DNA of 64,000 nt from Erythrobacter sp. EC-HK427 (GTDB lineage Bacteria; Pseudomonadota; Alphaproteobacteria; Sphingomonadales; Sphingomonadaceae), in NCBI RefSeq assembly GCF_902498745.1, contig NZ_LR701479.1, positions 2,256,881-2,320,880 of the forward strand. The letters run 5' to 3'. The number at the start of each line of letters is the position of its first letter. Within the stretch, counting starts at the first letter, position 1. Positions 17,877 to 25,814 of the stretch are shown piece after piece. A program made the translations under genes and the position numbers. A model generated the notes under the pieces. It was not told where the DNA came from. It did not search any database and saw only the letters and a list, made by a program, of their open reading frames with translations.

Positions 17877-19448
17877 ATGCCAGCACCCCGCCGCATCATG
17901 GCCATCTGGGCGCGCGAGCTGGCGTTCGACCGCTGGCGGCAGGCGCAGGGCTGTAAGCCGGGCGAGGGGGCGGATGCCGAGCCTACCGTCCTCATTGCCG
18001 AGACCGCGCACGGGCCGCGCATAGACGCCGCCAATGCCGCCGGGCGCGCAGCCGGCCCGGCGCGGGGCATGATGCTCGCCGATGCGCGCACGCTCTGCCC
18101 GCAGATCGTGGTGCATCCCGGCGATCCGGCGGCCGATCTCGCTTTCCTTCAGCGGCTGGCCATCTGGGCGCAGCGTTGGGGGCCGTGGAGCGCGATCGAC
18201 GCGCCCGACGGCCTGCTGGTGGATGTCAGCGCAGTGGCGCATCTGTTCGGCGGGGAGCGCCGCCTGCTCGCCGATGTCGCCGCCCGCACCGCCGCGCGCG
18301 GCCTCGTCACCAGCGCCGCTATTGCCCCCACGGCAGGCGCGGCCTGGGCGCTGGCGCATTACGCCAAAGCCGGTGCCACTATCAGCCATGAGGAGGACAT
18401 CGCCGCGCGGCTCGCCGATCTGCCCGTTGCCGCGCTGCGGCTTGATCATGATGTGCTGCTGGTGCTGCGCCGCCTCGGCCTCAAGCGGCTCGGCGATCTT
18501 GCCGGTATTGGCACCGGGCCGACCGGCCGCGACGCGCTGCACCGCCGCTTCCGCAACCGCAAGTCGCCCGCCGCCAACCCGCTGATCCGCATGGACCAGT
18601 TGAGCGGCCTTGTGCCCGAACCGCTGCTGCCGGTCATTCCGGTGACCCAGCCGCTCGTCCAGCGCCGCCTGATGGAGCCGATCCGCCACCGCGACCTGCT
18701 CGACACCGTGCTCGCCGATCTGGCGGAGGACATGGTGCGCGAGTTGGAAGCGCGGGGGCAGGGCGCGCGCCGCCTGCAGCTTGGCCTGTGGCGGGTGGAT
18801 GGCGAGGTGCTGCTGCGCGAGCTCGAACTCGCCGCTGCCACCCGCGATGCCGCGCATATGTGCCGCCTCTTCGCCGCCAAGCTGGACGATGTGGATGCAG
18901 GGTTCGGGATCGAGATGCTGCGCCTGCGCGCCAGTTGGGCCGAACCGCTGGCGCTGGGGCAGGCCGATCTGGAGGCAGCGGCAGAGGCGCATGGCACTTC
19001 GCTCTCCGCCTGCATCGACCGGCTGACGGCGCGGCTCGGGCCGGAGGCGGTGCAGCGGCCCGTGCCCCATGCCAGCCACCTGCCCGAACGCGCGCAACGC
19101 TGGCAGGCGCCGCTGGCCCCCGAACCCGCGATGCAGGGGGAACTCGCCTTCCACACGCGGCCCATCAAGCTGCTCGACCGGGCCGAGCGGATCGCGGTGC
19201 TGGCCGTTTGCGAGGCGGGCTACCCCCATCGCTTCCGCTGGCGCGGCGAGGTGCACGACATCGCCCGCGTCGAGGGGCCGGAGCGCATTGCGCCCGAATG
19301 GTGGCGCGAGCGCGGTGCGACCCGCCTGCGTGACTACTACCGCGTCGAAACCGCCAGCGGCGCGCGCTACTGGCTCTACCGCCTCGGCCTGCCCGGAGAC
19401 GGTCGCGGCGGCGAACCGGAGTGGTTCCTGCAAGGCCTGTTCGCGTGA
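17877..19448 (+). CDS. imuB: ImuB, catalytically inactive Y-family polymerase homolog
   Basis: 523 residues. ImuB is thought to link DnaE2 to the beta clamp and ImuA and is not itself a polymerase. The N-terminal half follows the Y-family fold (PARGMMLADARTLCP, LLVDVSAVAHLFGGE, RLGLKRLGDLAGI) but lacks the acidic catalytic set of active DinB enzymes. The C-terminal half ends with VEGPERIAPEWW and DYYRVETASGARYWLYR, typical of ImuB. The ATG at 17877 lies right behind the imuA stop; the long frame upstream is in the wrong context. Base composition is very GC-rich in third positions, which leaves a long antisense frame open. Confidence 0.88.
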   Translation: MPAPRRIMAIWARELAFDRWRQAQGCKPGEGADAEPTVLIAETAHGPRIDAANAAGRAAGPARGMMLADARTLCPQIVVHPGDPAADLAFLQRLAIWAQRWGPWSAIDAPDGLLVDVSAVAHLFGGERRLLADVAARTAARGLVTSAAIAPTAGAAWALAHYAKAGATISHEEDIAARLADLPVAALRLDHDVLLVLRRLGLKRLGDLAGIGTGPTGRDALHRRFRNRKSPAANPLIRMDQLSGLVPEPLLPVIPVTQPLVQRRLMEPIRHRDLLDTVLADLAEDMVRELEARGQGARRLQLGLWRVDGEVLLRELELAAATRDAAHMCRLFAAKLDDVDAGFGIEMLRLRASWAEPLALGQADLEAAAEAHGTSLSACIDRLTARLGPEAVQRPVPHASHLPERAQRWQAPLAPEPAMQGELAFHTRPIKLLDRAERIAVLAVCEAGYPHRFRWRGEVHDIARVEGPERIAPEWWRERGATRLRDYYRVETASGARYWLYRLGLPGDGRGGEPEWFLQGLFA

Positions 19449-19807
19449 TTCGCTGCCGAGGTGACTGCCTTCGCCTATGTTGCAAACCGCGCAACCTGAT
19501 ACACCTGTTACACAGTCCTGACGGACAAATTTCGCCTGTCCGCAAAGGGCCGCAAGCCCGCGGAAAATTGCAGGAAGGCGGCTGCGAAGGGAGTGTGCCA
19601 TCACCATGCAGGCCGGCCAAGCGCAATCATGGCGTGTAGGAAAGTCCCGTGCCGTGGTCACACAGGCATAGAGGAGCGTTGATGGGACAGGGCCAAAGAC
19701 CGCACTTGGCGAATCTCTCATAAGAACATAAGTAGAACATATGCGTATGATCGATCCGTTTTGGCGGCTTGCCGCATTGGCGGGTGCGCGGTTGGGGGAG
19801 GGTGGCT
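19449..19807. other. Intergenic region between imuB and dnaE2
   Basis: 359 bases without a convincing gene. It holds a small hairpin (CGGACA ... TGTCCG, about 19522-19542), the LexA box at 19724-19738, and a 24-codon open frame at 19741-19815 that overlaps the dnaE2 start. The GGGGGAGG ribosome-binding site for dnaE2 is at 19795-19802. I see no tRNA, terminator with a T-tract, or conserved RNA in it. Confidence 0.5.
19724..19738 (+). promoter_or_regulatory. LexA (SOS) box upstream of dnaE2
   Basis: GAAC-N7-GAAC with spacer ATAAGTA, matching the direct-repeat operator of alphaproteobacterial LexA in reverse orientation. It is about 70 bases before the dnaE2 start. Together with the imuA box it shows that the two halves of the mutagenesis cassette have separate LexA-controlled promoters. 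Confidence 0.85.
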
Positions 19808-22800
19808 GTGCCTGATGCTCACCCGACGCCCGAGAAGCGCCGGATCGCGCTCGATCCTGACAGTATCGCTGCGCCCGCCCGCGCACCGTTTGTCGAGCTG
19901 GGGCTGGTGTCGTGCTTCACATTCCTGCGCGGGGCGAGCGATGCGGTCGATCTGGTGATGACCGCGCGCCAGCTCGGCTATGACGCGCTGGGGATTGCCG
20001 ATGCCAATTCGATGGCGGGCGTGGTGCGCGTGCATAGCGAGGCGAAAACGCTCAAACTGCGTCCGGTGATCGGCACGCGGATCGAGACGGTGGAGGGGCT
20101 CGCCTTCCTCGCTTACCCGAAGAACCGCGCGGCCTATGGGCACCTGTGCCGCCTTATCAGTGCGGGCCGGATGGCCAAGCTGGACGGCGAATGGCAGGAC
20201 AAGGGCGCGTGCGAGATATCGCTGGCAATGCTGGCCGAACATAGCGCGGAGGTGCAGCTGATCCTCCTCCCGCCGCCCGATCTGGCGCGGGTTTTCACCG
20301 TGACGCTGCCGAGCAATGTGGTGCCGTTTCCGGGCTTGGGTTCACGCGGAGACGCGGAGGGGTGGAGAATCGCCGAAGGCGAGAACCGGAATATTCGCTC
20401 GCAGAGGCGCAGAGGCGCAGAGGAGTCGCGCGAGTCCTCTGCGCCTCTGCGCCTCTGCGAGCGTAAAAATGAAAAGCGGCTGCGCCGCGAAGAAGACATC
20501 TCAGAGTCTCCGCGTTTCGGCGTGGGTCAATATCCTTTCTCGCTGCGCGAAATCACCAAACCCTTTCCCGAACTCCTGCGCCACCTTCGCGATGCGCTGC
20601 CGGGGCTGAACCACCTCGCTGCCAGCTATCTTTATCGCGGGGACGACATCGCGCGGATCGAGCGGCTTGATATGCTGGCGCGGGCGAACGGGATGGCGCT
20701 GCTCGCCACCAATGATGTGCATTACCACGCGCCCGAGCGGCGGCCCTTGCAGGATGTGATGACTGCGATCCGCCACAAGACGACGGTGGCGCGCGCGGGG
20801 CAGTTGCTCCACGCCAATGCCGAACGGCACCTGAAGAGCCCTGAAGAGATGGTCGCGCTGTTCGCCCGCTGGCCGCACGCCATCGCCGCCGCACGCGCGG
20901 TGGCAGATGCGTGCACCTTCAGCCTCGACGAACTGCGCTACGAATATCCCGAGGAGATTTATCCCGCCGGCATGGGGCCGCAGGAATATCTCGAATGCGC
21001 CACCTGGTGGGGGGCGCAGGAACGCTATCCCGGCGGCATACCGGACAGCGTATTCAACACGTTGGAACGGGAGCTTGCGCTGATTTCCAAGATGAATCTG
21101 GCGCGCTATTTCCTCACCATCAAGGACATTGTCGATTACGCCCGCACCGGGGTGGAGCCGCCGATTCTGTGCCAGGGGCGCGGCAGTGCGGCCAATTCGG
21201 CGGTGTGCTTCTGCCTCGGCATCACCAATGTCGACCCGGCGCATCACCAACTGCTGTTCGACCGGTTTATCTCCGAAGACCGCAAGGAACCGCCCGATAT
21301 CGATGTCGATTTCGAGCACGAGCGGCGCGAGGAGGTGATCCAATATCTCTACCGCAAATATGGCCGCCACCGCGCCGGATTGTGCGCCACGGTGATCCAT
21401 TACCGCCCGCGCATGGCGATCCGCGAAGTCGGCAAGGCGATGGGCCTGTCCGAAGATGTGACCGGCGCGCTCGCCCGCACCGTGTGGGGCGGGTGGGGGC
21501 GCGAGATCGGGGAGGATCACGCGGCGGAAACCGGGATGGATTTGACCGATCCGCATCTGCGCCGGGTTCTCGCTTTGACGCGCCAAATGGTGGGAATGCC
21601 GCGCCATCTCAGCCAGCACGTGGGCGGCTTCATCCTCACCGAAGGCGCGCTGACCGAGACGGTGCCGATCGGCAATGGCGCGATGCCCGACCGCAGCTTT
21701 ATCGAATGGGACAAGGACGATATCGAGGCCTTGGGCATCCTCAAGGTCGATGTGCTGGCGCTGGGAATGCTGACCTGCATCCGCAAATGCCTCGACCTGC
21801 TCGAACAGCATCACGACCGCGCGCTGACGCTGGCGAGCGTGCCGCGCGAAGATCCCGAAACCTATGCCATGCTGCGCAAGGGGGATTCGCTGGGGGTGTT
21901 CCAGGTGGAGAGCCGCGCGCAGATGAATATGCTCCCGCGCCTGCGCCCGCGCGAATTCTACGATCTGGTGATCCAGGTCGCCATCGTGCGGCCCGGCCCG
22001 ATCCAGGGCGATATGGTGCATCCCTATCTCAAACGCCGCCGCGGGGCAGAGCCGGTTATCATCCCCGCGCCTTCGCCCGAACATGGCCCGCCGGACGAGC
22101 TGTCGAATATTTTGCAGCGGACCTTGGGCGTGCCGATCTTTCAGGAGCAGGCGATGAAAATCGCGCTCGATGCGGCGAAATTCTCCTCCAAGGAAGCCAA
22201 CCGGTTGCGCAAGGCGATGGCGACCTTCCGCAGCCGCGGCATGGTGCACGAATTGGAGGATATGATGGTCGGGCGGATGGTGGCGCGCGGCTATGATCCC
22301 GATTTTGCCGAACGCTGCTTCAACCAGATCAAGGGCTTTGGCGAATACGGCTTCCCCGAAAGCCACGCGGCCAGCTTTGCGCATCTGGTCTATGTGTCGA
22401 GCTGGCTCAAATGCCACTTCCCCGGTGCGTTTGCCTGCGCGCTGCTCAATTCGCAGCCGATGGGCTTTTATGCGCCTGCGCAAATCGTACGCGACGCGCG
22501 CGAGCACGGGGTGACGGTGCTGCCGCCCGACGTGAATTGCTCGGAATGGGACTGCACGCTGGAGCCTGTGGCGAATGATGGATTGGTGCGCTCACAGAGG
22601 CACAGAGGCACAGAGGAGGGCGTGCAATCCGCCGAAGGCGATGAAGGCAGTTTCGCGCAGAGTCCGCAGAGGACGCAGAGGGAAGGGGATGGTGCTATTG
22701 CCTCTGCGTCCTCTGCGGACTCTGCGCGAAATACTGACTGCGCCTGCGGCGCGGGCACGAATTCCTCTGTGCCTCTGTGCCTCTGTGAGCGTCCAGAATC

Positions 22801-23770
22801 CCTCCGCGTCTCCGCGTCTCCGCGTGAATCAAATCCCGACACTGGCCGCCAGGACAAACACCTCGCTCTCCGCCTCGGCTTGCGGCAGATCGACGGGTTG
22901 CCCGAGCACGTTGCCGCGCAATTGCTCGCCGCGCGCGCGGCGGACGGGGTGTTTGCCGATGTAGCCGAGCTGCGCGACCGGGCGCGCATACCCGTCGCAC
23001 ATATCGAGCGGCTCGCCAGCGCCGATGCGTTCGGTTCGATGGATATGAGCAGGCGGCAGGCCCTGTGGGATGCGCGCAGCCTGATCGGCAGCGCCGATCT
23101 GCCGCTGTTCGCCCATGCCGATGAGCGGGACGAGGGGGCCGAACGCCGCCGCGCGATCCTGCCCGCCATGCCGTTATCCGAAGAAGTCGTCGCCGATTAC
23201 CAGACCACACGCCTCAGCCTGAAGGCGCATCCGATGGCTTTCCTGCGCCCCGCCTTGGCCGAGCGTGGCTTTGTGCGCGCCTGCGATCTGCGCAACCGCA
23301 AGTTCCGTTCCATGGTTCACGTCGCGGGCGTAGTGCTGATCCGCCAGCGGCCCGGCAGCGCGAAGGGCGTGTGCTTCATCACGCTGGAGGACGAGACCGG
23401 GGTTATCAATCTGGTCGTCTGGCCCGATCTCAAAGAGAAGCAGCGGCGCGTGGTGATGGGATCACGCCTGATGGAAGTGCGCGGGCGGGTGGAGTATGAT
23501 GACGAGGTGATCCACGTTATCGCCCAACATATGACCGATGCGACGCACCAATTGCACGCCCTCTCCGACGATCTGCTCAATGCACCGCTGGCGCGCGCCG
23601 ATCATGTCACCAGCCCGTTGCCGCAGGGGCGCAATTTGACCAGCCTCACCAGCGAGGAGCGGCGCGACAGGAAGGCTATCCGCCCGCGCGATCTGGTGGA
23701 TGATCTGGGGCACGCGGCACGCCATCCGCGCGATGTGCGGATCATTCCCAAATCGCGGGATTTCCACTGA
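19808..23770 (+). CDS. dnaE2: Error-prone DNA polymerase DnaE2 with two repeat-derived insertions
   Basis: About 1320 residues; family members are usually near 1050-1150. A PHP domain (FVELGLVSCFTFLRGASDA onward) is followed by the polymerase core, with catalytic aspartates in PPDIDVDFEHERREEV near residue 497, and an OB-fold near residues 1168-1250 (VAGVVLIRQRPGSAKGVCF). It carries out mutagenic translesion synthesis with ImuA and ImuB. Two low-complexity stretches, about residues 178-242 and 928-1010, are encoded by palindromic repeat DNA and keep the frame. The start is GTG at 19808 with GGGGGAGG 5 bases upstream; GTG at 19802 is possible. The stop overlaps the next ATG (TGATG). Confidence 0.9.
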   Translation: MPDAHPTPEKRRIALDPDSIAAPARAPFVELGLVSCFTFLRGASDAVDLVMTARQLGYDALGIADANSMAGVVRVHSEAKTLKLRPVIGTRIETVEGLAFLAYPKNRAAYGHLCRLISAGRMAKLDGEWQDKGACEISLAMLAEHSAEVQLILLPPPDLARVFTVTLPSNVVPFPGLGSRGDAEGWRIAEGENRNIRSQRRRGAEESRESSAPLRLCERKNEKRLRREEDISESPRFGVGQYPFSLREITKPFPELLRHLRDALPGLNHLAASYLYRGDDIARIERLDMLARANGMALLATNDVHYHAPERRPLQDVMTAIRHKTTVARAGQLLHANAERHLKSPEEMVALFARWPHAIAAARAVADACTFSLDELRYEYPEEIYPAGMGPQEYLECATWWGAQERYPGGIPDSVFNTLERELALISKMNLARYFLTIKDIVDYARTGVEPPILCQGRGSAANSAVCFCLGITNVDPAHHQLLFDRFISEDRKEPPDIDVDFEHERREEVIQYLYRKYGRHRAGLCATVIHYRPRMAIREVGKAMGLSEDVTGALARTVWGGWGREIGEDHAAETGMDLTDPHLRRVLALTRQMVGMPRHLSQHVGGFILTEGALTETVPIGNGAMPDRSFIEWDKDDIEALGILKVDVLALGMLTCIRKCLDLLEQHHDRALTLASVPREDPETYAMLRKGDSLGVFQVESRAQMNMLPRLRPREFYDLVIQVAIVRPGPIQGDMVHPYLKRRRGAEPVIIPAPSPEHGPPDELSNILQRTLGVPIFQEQAMKIALDAAKFSSKEANRLRKAMATFRSRGMVHELEDMMVGRMVARGYDPDFAERCFNQIKGFGEYGFPESHAASFAHLVYVSSWLKCHFPGAFACALLNSQPMGFYAPAQIVRDAREHGVTVLPPDVNCSEWDCTLEPVANDGLVRSQRHRGTEEGVQSAEGDEGSFAQSPQRTQREGDGAIASASSADSARNTDCACGAGTNSSVPLCLCERPESLRVSASPRESNPDTGRQDKHLALRLGLRQIDGLPEHVAAQLLAARAADGVFADVAELRDRARIPVAHIERLASADAFGSMDMSRRQALWDARSLIGSADLPLFAHADERDEGAERRRAILPAMPLSEEVVADYQTTRLSLKAHPMAFLRPALAERGFVRACDLRNRKFRSMVHVAGVVLIRQRPGSAKGVCFITLEDETGVINLVVWPDLKEKQRRVVMGSRLMEVRGRVEYDDEVIHVIAQHMTDATHQLHALSDDLLNAPLARADHVTSPLPQGRNLTSLTSEERRDRKAIRPRDLVDDLGHAARHPRDVRIIPKSRDFH
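20339..20531. repeat. Palindromic repeat insertion 1 inside dnaE2
   Basis: A perfect 29-bp inverted repeat (20396-20424 with 20435-20463, loop of 10 bases) is built from an 8-nt unit, GCAGAGGC, repeated in tandem. It is flanked by weaker, outer inverted arms: TTCACGCGGAGACGCGGAG at 20341-20359 against an imperfect copy at about 20509-20527. The block is translated in frame as part of the DnaE2 PHP domain (residues about 178-242) and has no stop codon. The flanking protein sequence (VVPFPGLG / PFSLREITKPFPEL) continues as expected for the family. Confidence 0.85.
22589..22836. repeat. Nested palindromic repeat insertion 2 inside dnaE2
   Basis: The outer perfect 29-bp inverted repeat is 22589-22617 with 22763-22791. 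It encloses an inner perfect 31-bp inverted repeat, 22651-22681 with 22701-22731. The outer arms use the 8-nt unit ACAGAGGC and the inner arms a related GCAGAG unit. Directly behind, 22801-22827 holds three copies of the unit TCCGCGTC, the reverse complement of the outer arm of insertion 1. The whole block is read in frame, adding about 83 residues between the polymerase core and the following helix-hairpin-helix region. Confidence 0.85.
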
Positions 23771-24498
23771 TGGCGCGGCGCAAACGGGCGAGGCCCTTCG
23801 CCTGGTTTACCACCGGAAGGGTGGTCGCGGTGCTGCTATGCGTCGCCTTGGCGATTGCGGGGCGGGCGTGGCTGGCGGAAAATCCGCAGCACAATCCGTG
23901 GGCACCGCTCGATCTGCGCGATCCGCCGGGCTGGGCGACCGGCACGAAGCTGGGCGGCTTGCGCGGCGATGTCGCTGCGTGTCACGCGGTGCTGGAGCGG
24001 AGTGGTATCGCCTTCACTGCGCTGCCGCCGACCGGAGAGGCCGCCTGCGCGCGTCCCGACCGCCTGACCAGCGCCGCTCTGCCGCTTGCACCCGCTGCGC
24101 CGGAAATGACCTGCCCGGTGGCGGTCGGTCTTGTCCTCTGGCTCGAACACGGGGTGCAGCCGCTGGCCATGGAAGCCTTCGATTCGCGAATCGCGCGAAT
24201 CGAGCATCTGGGCACGTACAACTGCCGCCGGATGTACAATGCACCGGACGCGCCGTGGAGCGAACACGCGACCGGCAATGCCATCGATATCGCAGCCTTC
24301 GTGCTCGAAGACGGGCGGCGGATCAGCGTGCTGGAGGATTGGCCGGACGAGGGCGAGAAGGCGCGCTTCCTGCGCGATGCGCGCGATGCCGCCTGCCCTG
24401 CGTTCGGCGCGGTGCTGTCACCCGATTACAATGCCGCCCATGCCGACCATCTGCATCTGGATCATGGCAGAAATCGTGCCATCGGCACCTGCCGCTAA
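23770..24498 (+). CDS. Extensin-like C-terminal domain protein
   Basis: 242 residues. One N-terminal membrane segment or signal (residues 16-33) is followed by an extensin-like domain: MTCPVAVGLVLWLEHGVQPL, LGTYNCRRMYN, WSEHATGNAIDIAAFVLEDGR, and C-terminal NAAHADHLHLD. The His, Asp and Cys pattern resembles the metal-dependent D-Ala-D-Ala peptidase (VanY/MepA-like) fold, suggesting a periplasmic role at the cell wall; no reaction is proven for the family. The ATG overlaps the dnaE2 stop, so it is probably co-transcribed with that SOS gene. An intrinsic terminator follows. Confidence 0.85.
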   Translation: MARRKRARPFAWFTTGRVVAVLLCVALAIAGRAWLAENPQHNPWAPLDLRDPPGWATGTKLGGLRGDVAACHAVLERSGIAFTALPPTGEAACARPDRLTSAALPLAPAAPEMTCPVAVGLVLWLEHGVQPLAMEAFDSRIARIEHLGTYNCRRMYNAPDAPWSEHATGNAIDIAAFVLEDGRRISVLEDWPDEGEKARFLRDARDAACPAFGAVLSPDYNAAHADHLHLDHGRNRAIGTCR

Positions 24499-24521
24499 CC
24501 GTAAATCCCTCTCAAACAAAC

Positions 24522-24548
24522 AAAAACCCCCGCCGAAGCGGGGGCTTT
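24522..24548 (+). terminator. Intrinsic terminator after the extensin-like gene
   Basis: The hairpin CCCCGC-CGAA-GCGGGG is preceded by AAAAA and followed by CTTTC, about 25 bases after the stop codon. The A-rich left side means it could also end the convergent small gene on the minus strand. Confidence 0.8.
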
Positions 24549-24571
24549 CAAATTTCGGGATGCCGGTTGCC

Positions 24572-24811
24572 TTACGGGCTGGTCGGCAGATCGTCTTCGT
24601 CCTGGTTCTCTTCGAGCAGGAAGATCGCCCCGCCGATGGCAGCAGCCACAACCAGCAGGATCAGCAGCGTGCCGCCGCCGATATTGCCGCCGTGATCGTC
24701 TTCATCCACCAGCTGGGCGGTGGTGTTGATCGTGGAGATCGGCGCGGCGGCCGATGCAGTGGAACCCAGCAGAAGACCTGCTGCAACGGCGCTGGAAATA
24801 ATCTTTTTCAT
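24572..24811 (-). CDS. Small secreted or membrane protein, unknown function
   Basis: 79 residues. It begins with a signal peptide (MKKIISSAVAAGLLLGSTASAAA), then an acidic linker (DEDDHGGNIGGG), a second hydrophobic helix (LLILLVVAAAIGGAIFLLEE) and an acidic end. This makes a small single-span envelope protein. Similar small proteins with an acidic-Gly linker and one helix are common in erythrobacters. It converges on the extensin-like gene across the terminator. Function unknown. Confidence 0.65.
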   Translation of the reverse strand: MKKIISSAVAAGLLLGSTASAAAPISTINTTAQLVDEDDHGGNIGGGTLLILLVVAAAIGGAIFLLEENQDEDDLPTSP

Positions 24812-25021
24812 CGTGCCCTCATTCTATTGGAGGTGTTTGGTATGCCGCCCCTTTAACGCGGTTGCGAGATGGTGTGAACCCCGTAGCTGTAAAATATGTC
24901 CTCAAATGAGCCAAACTTGGGACGAGTTGTTGTTCCAAAGCCACAAATTTGTTGTGACAAATCGTAACATTATGCGTTCGCAGCATGAAATGTTGCACCT
25001 GCGTCGGAGGGTGCCCCAGAA

Positions 25022-25711
25022 TCACACGGGTTCGAGCGCATAGCCGGCAGAGCGCACAGTGCGGATCGGGTCGCGCACATTATCGAGAGCGATTGCCTTG
25101 CGCAGGCGGCGGATGTGCACATCGACCGTACGCTCTTCGATCTCGCTGCCCGTGCCCCACACCGCATCGAGCAATTGCCCGCGCGAAAAGACCCGGCGGG
25201 GATGCTCCATGAAGAATTTGATTAGCCGGTATTCGGTCGGCCCGACCGCCATTTCGCGCCCGCGCCGTTCCAACCGGTGCGCGACCGGATCGAGCCGCAT
25301 ATCGCCCACTTCGATGGTCTCTCCGGCCAGCGCAGGCCGCACACGGCGCAGCACCGCCGCCACACGGGCGAGCAGTTCGCGGGGGCTGAATGGCTTGGTG
25401 ACATAATCGTCTGCCCCGGTTTCCAGCCCGCGCACACGGTCATCTTCGGATTCGCGGGCGGTCAGCATGATGATCGGAACATGGGCGGTGGCCTTTTCGC
25501 GGCGCAGGCGGCGGCATACCTCGATGCCGCTGACGCCTTCGACCATCCAGTCGAGGATCACCAGATCGGGCGCATCCTCTGCCGCCATCACCAGCGCTTC
25601 CTCGCCATCGGCAGTCACGCGCACGGCGTAGCCCTCGCTTTCAAAGCGGTATTCGAGCAGTTCGGCGAGCGCCAGATCGTCTTCGACTAGCAGCAGTTTG
25701 GGTGCAGACAT
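25022..25711 (-). CDS. phoB: Phosphate regulon response regulator PhoB
   Basis: 229 residues, OmpR/PhoB class. Receiver with acceptor D54 (LVILDWMVEG) and switch lysine in DYVTKPFSPREL. The winged-helix DNA-binding domain ends with SRGQLLDAVWG, RTVDVHIRRLRKAI and IRTVRSAGYAL. Phosphorylated by PhoR it activates PHO-box promoters at low phosphate. The start at 25711 gives the family N-terminus MSAPKLLLVEDD. It is the last gene of the phoR-to-phoB series, and a candidate PHO box lies in the gap after phoU, so it may also be transcribed on its own. Confidence 0.94.
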   Translation of the reverse strand: MSAPKLLLVEDDLALAELLEYRFESEGYAVRVTADGEEALVMAAEDAPDLVILDWMVEGVSGIEVCRRLRREKATAHVPIIMLTARESEDDRVRGLETGADDYVTKPFSPRELLARVAAVLRRVRPALAGETIEVGDMRLDPVAHRLERRGREMAVGPTEYRLIKFFMEHPRRVFSRGQLLDAVWGTGSEIEERTVDVHIRRLRKAIALDNVRDPIRTVRSAGYALEPV

Positions 25712-25759
25712 GATGATTCCCCTCGGTGGCCACGCGGAAGGTGGCACGAGATCTGCGTT

Positions 25760-25777
25760 ATGACAGTTTCATGTCAT
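25760..25777 (-). promoter_or_regulatory. Candidate PHO box upstream of phoB
   Basis: Read on the minus strand, ATGACAT-GAAA-CTGTCAT matches the two 7-bp direct repeats CTGTCAT with a 4-base spacer at 5 of 7 and 7 of 7 positions. It lies about 50 bases before the phoB start, between phoU and phoB. This would give autoregulation of phoB. Confidence 0.6.
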
Positions 25778-25814
25778 ATTTGTTGCAAAGGCCCGCCTGC
25801 TGACGGGAAATCCC

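Noticed and set aside
15564-19886. A 1440-codon open frame on the minus strand across the SNF transporter, imuA and imuB
   Set aside because: It is antisense to three recognised proteins, its translation is low complexity without domains, and the high third-position GC of imuAB explains the lack of stops.
22589-22836. CRISPR-like array in dnaE2
   Set aside because: The repeats are inverted and tandem 8-mers without unique spacers of regular length, are translated in frame, and no cas gene is near.
20339-22836. Inteins in DnaE2
   Set aside because: The extra segments are too short, have no Cys/Ser at the junction with a terminal HN, and consist of palindromic DNA repeats.
24812-25021. Possible small RNA or gene between the small membrane protein gene and phoB
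   Set aside because: I saw no paired structure with a terminator, no ribosome-binding site with an open frame of sense, and no known motif.
25742-25757. A sigma-54 promoter-like sequence, TGGCACG-N4-CTGC
   Set aside because: One mismatch to the -12 element and it points away from phoB into phoU, with no plus-strand gene behind it.
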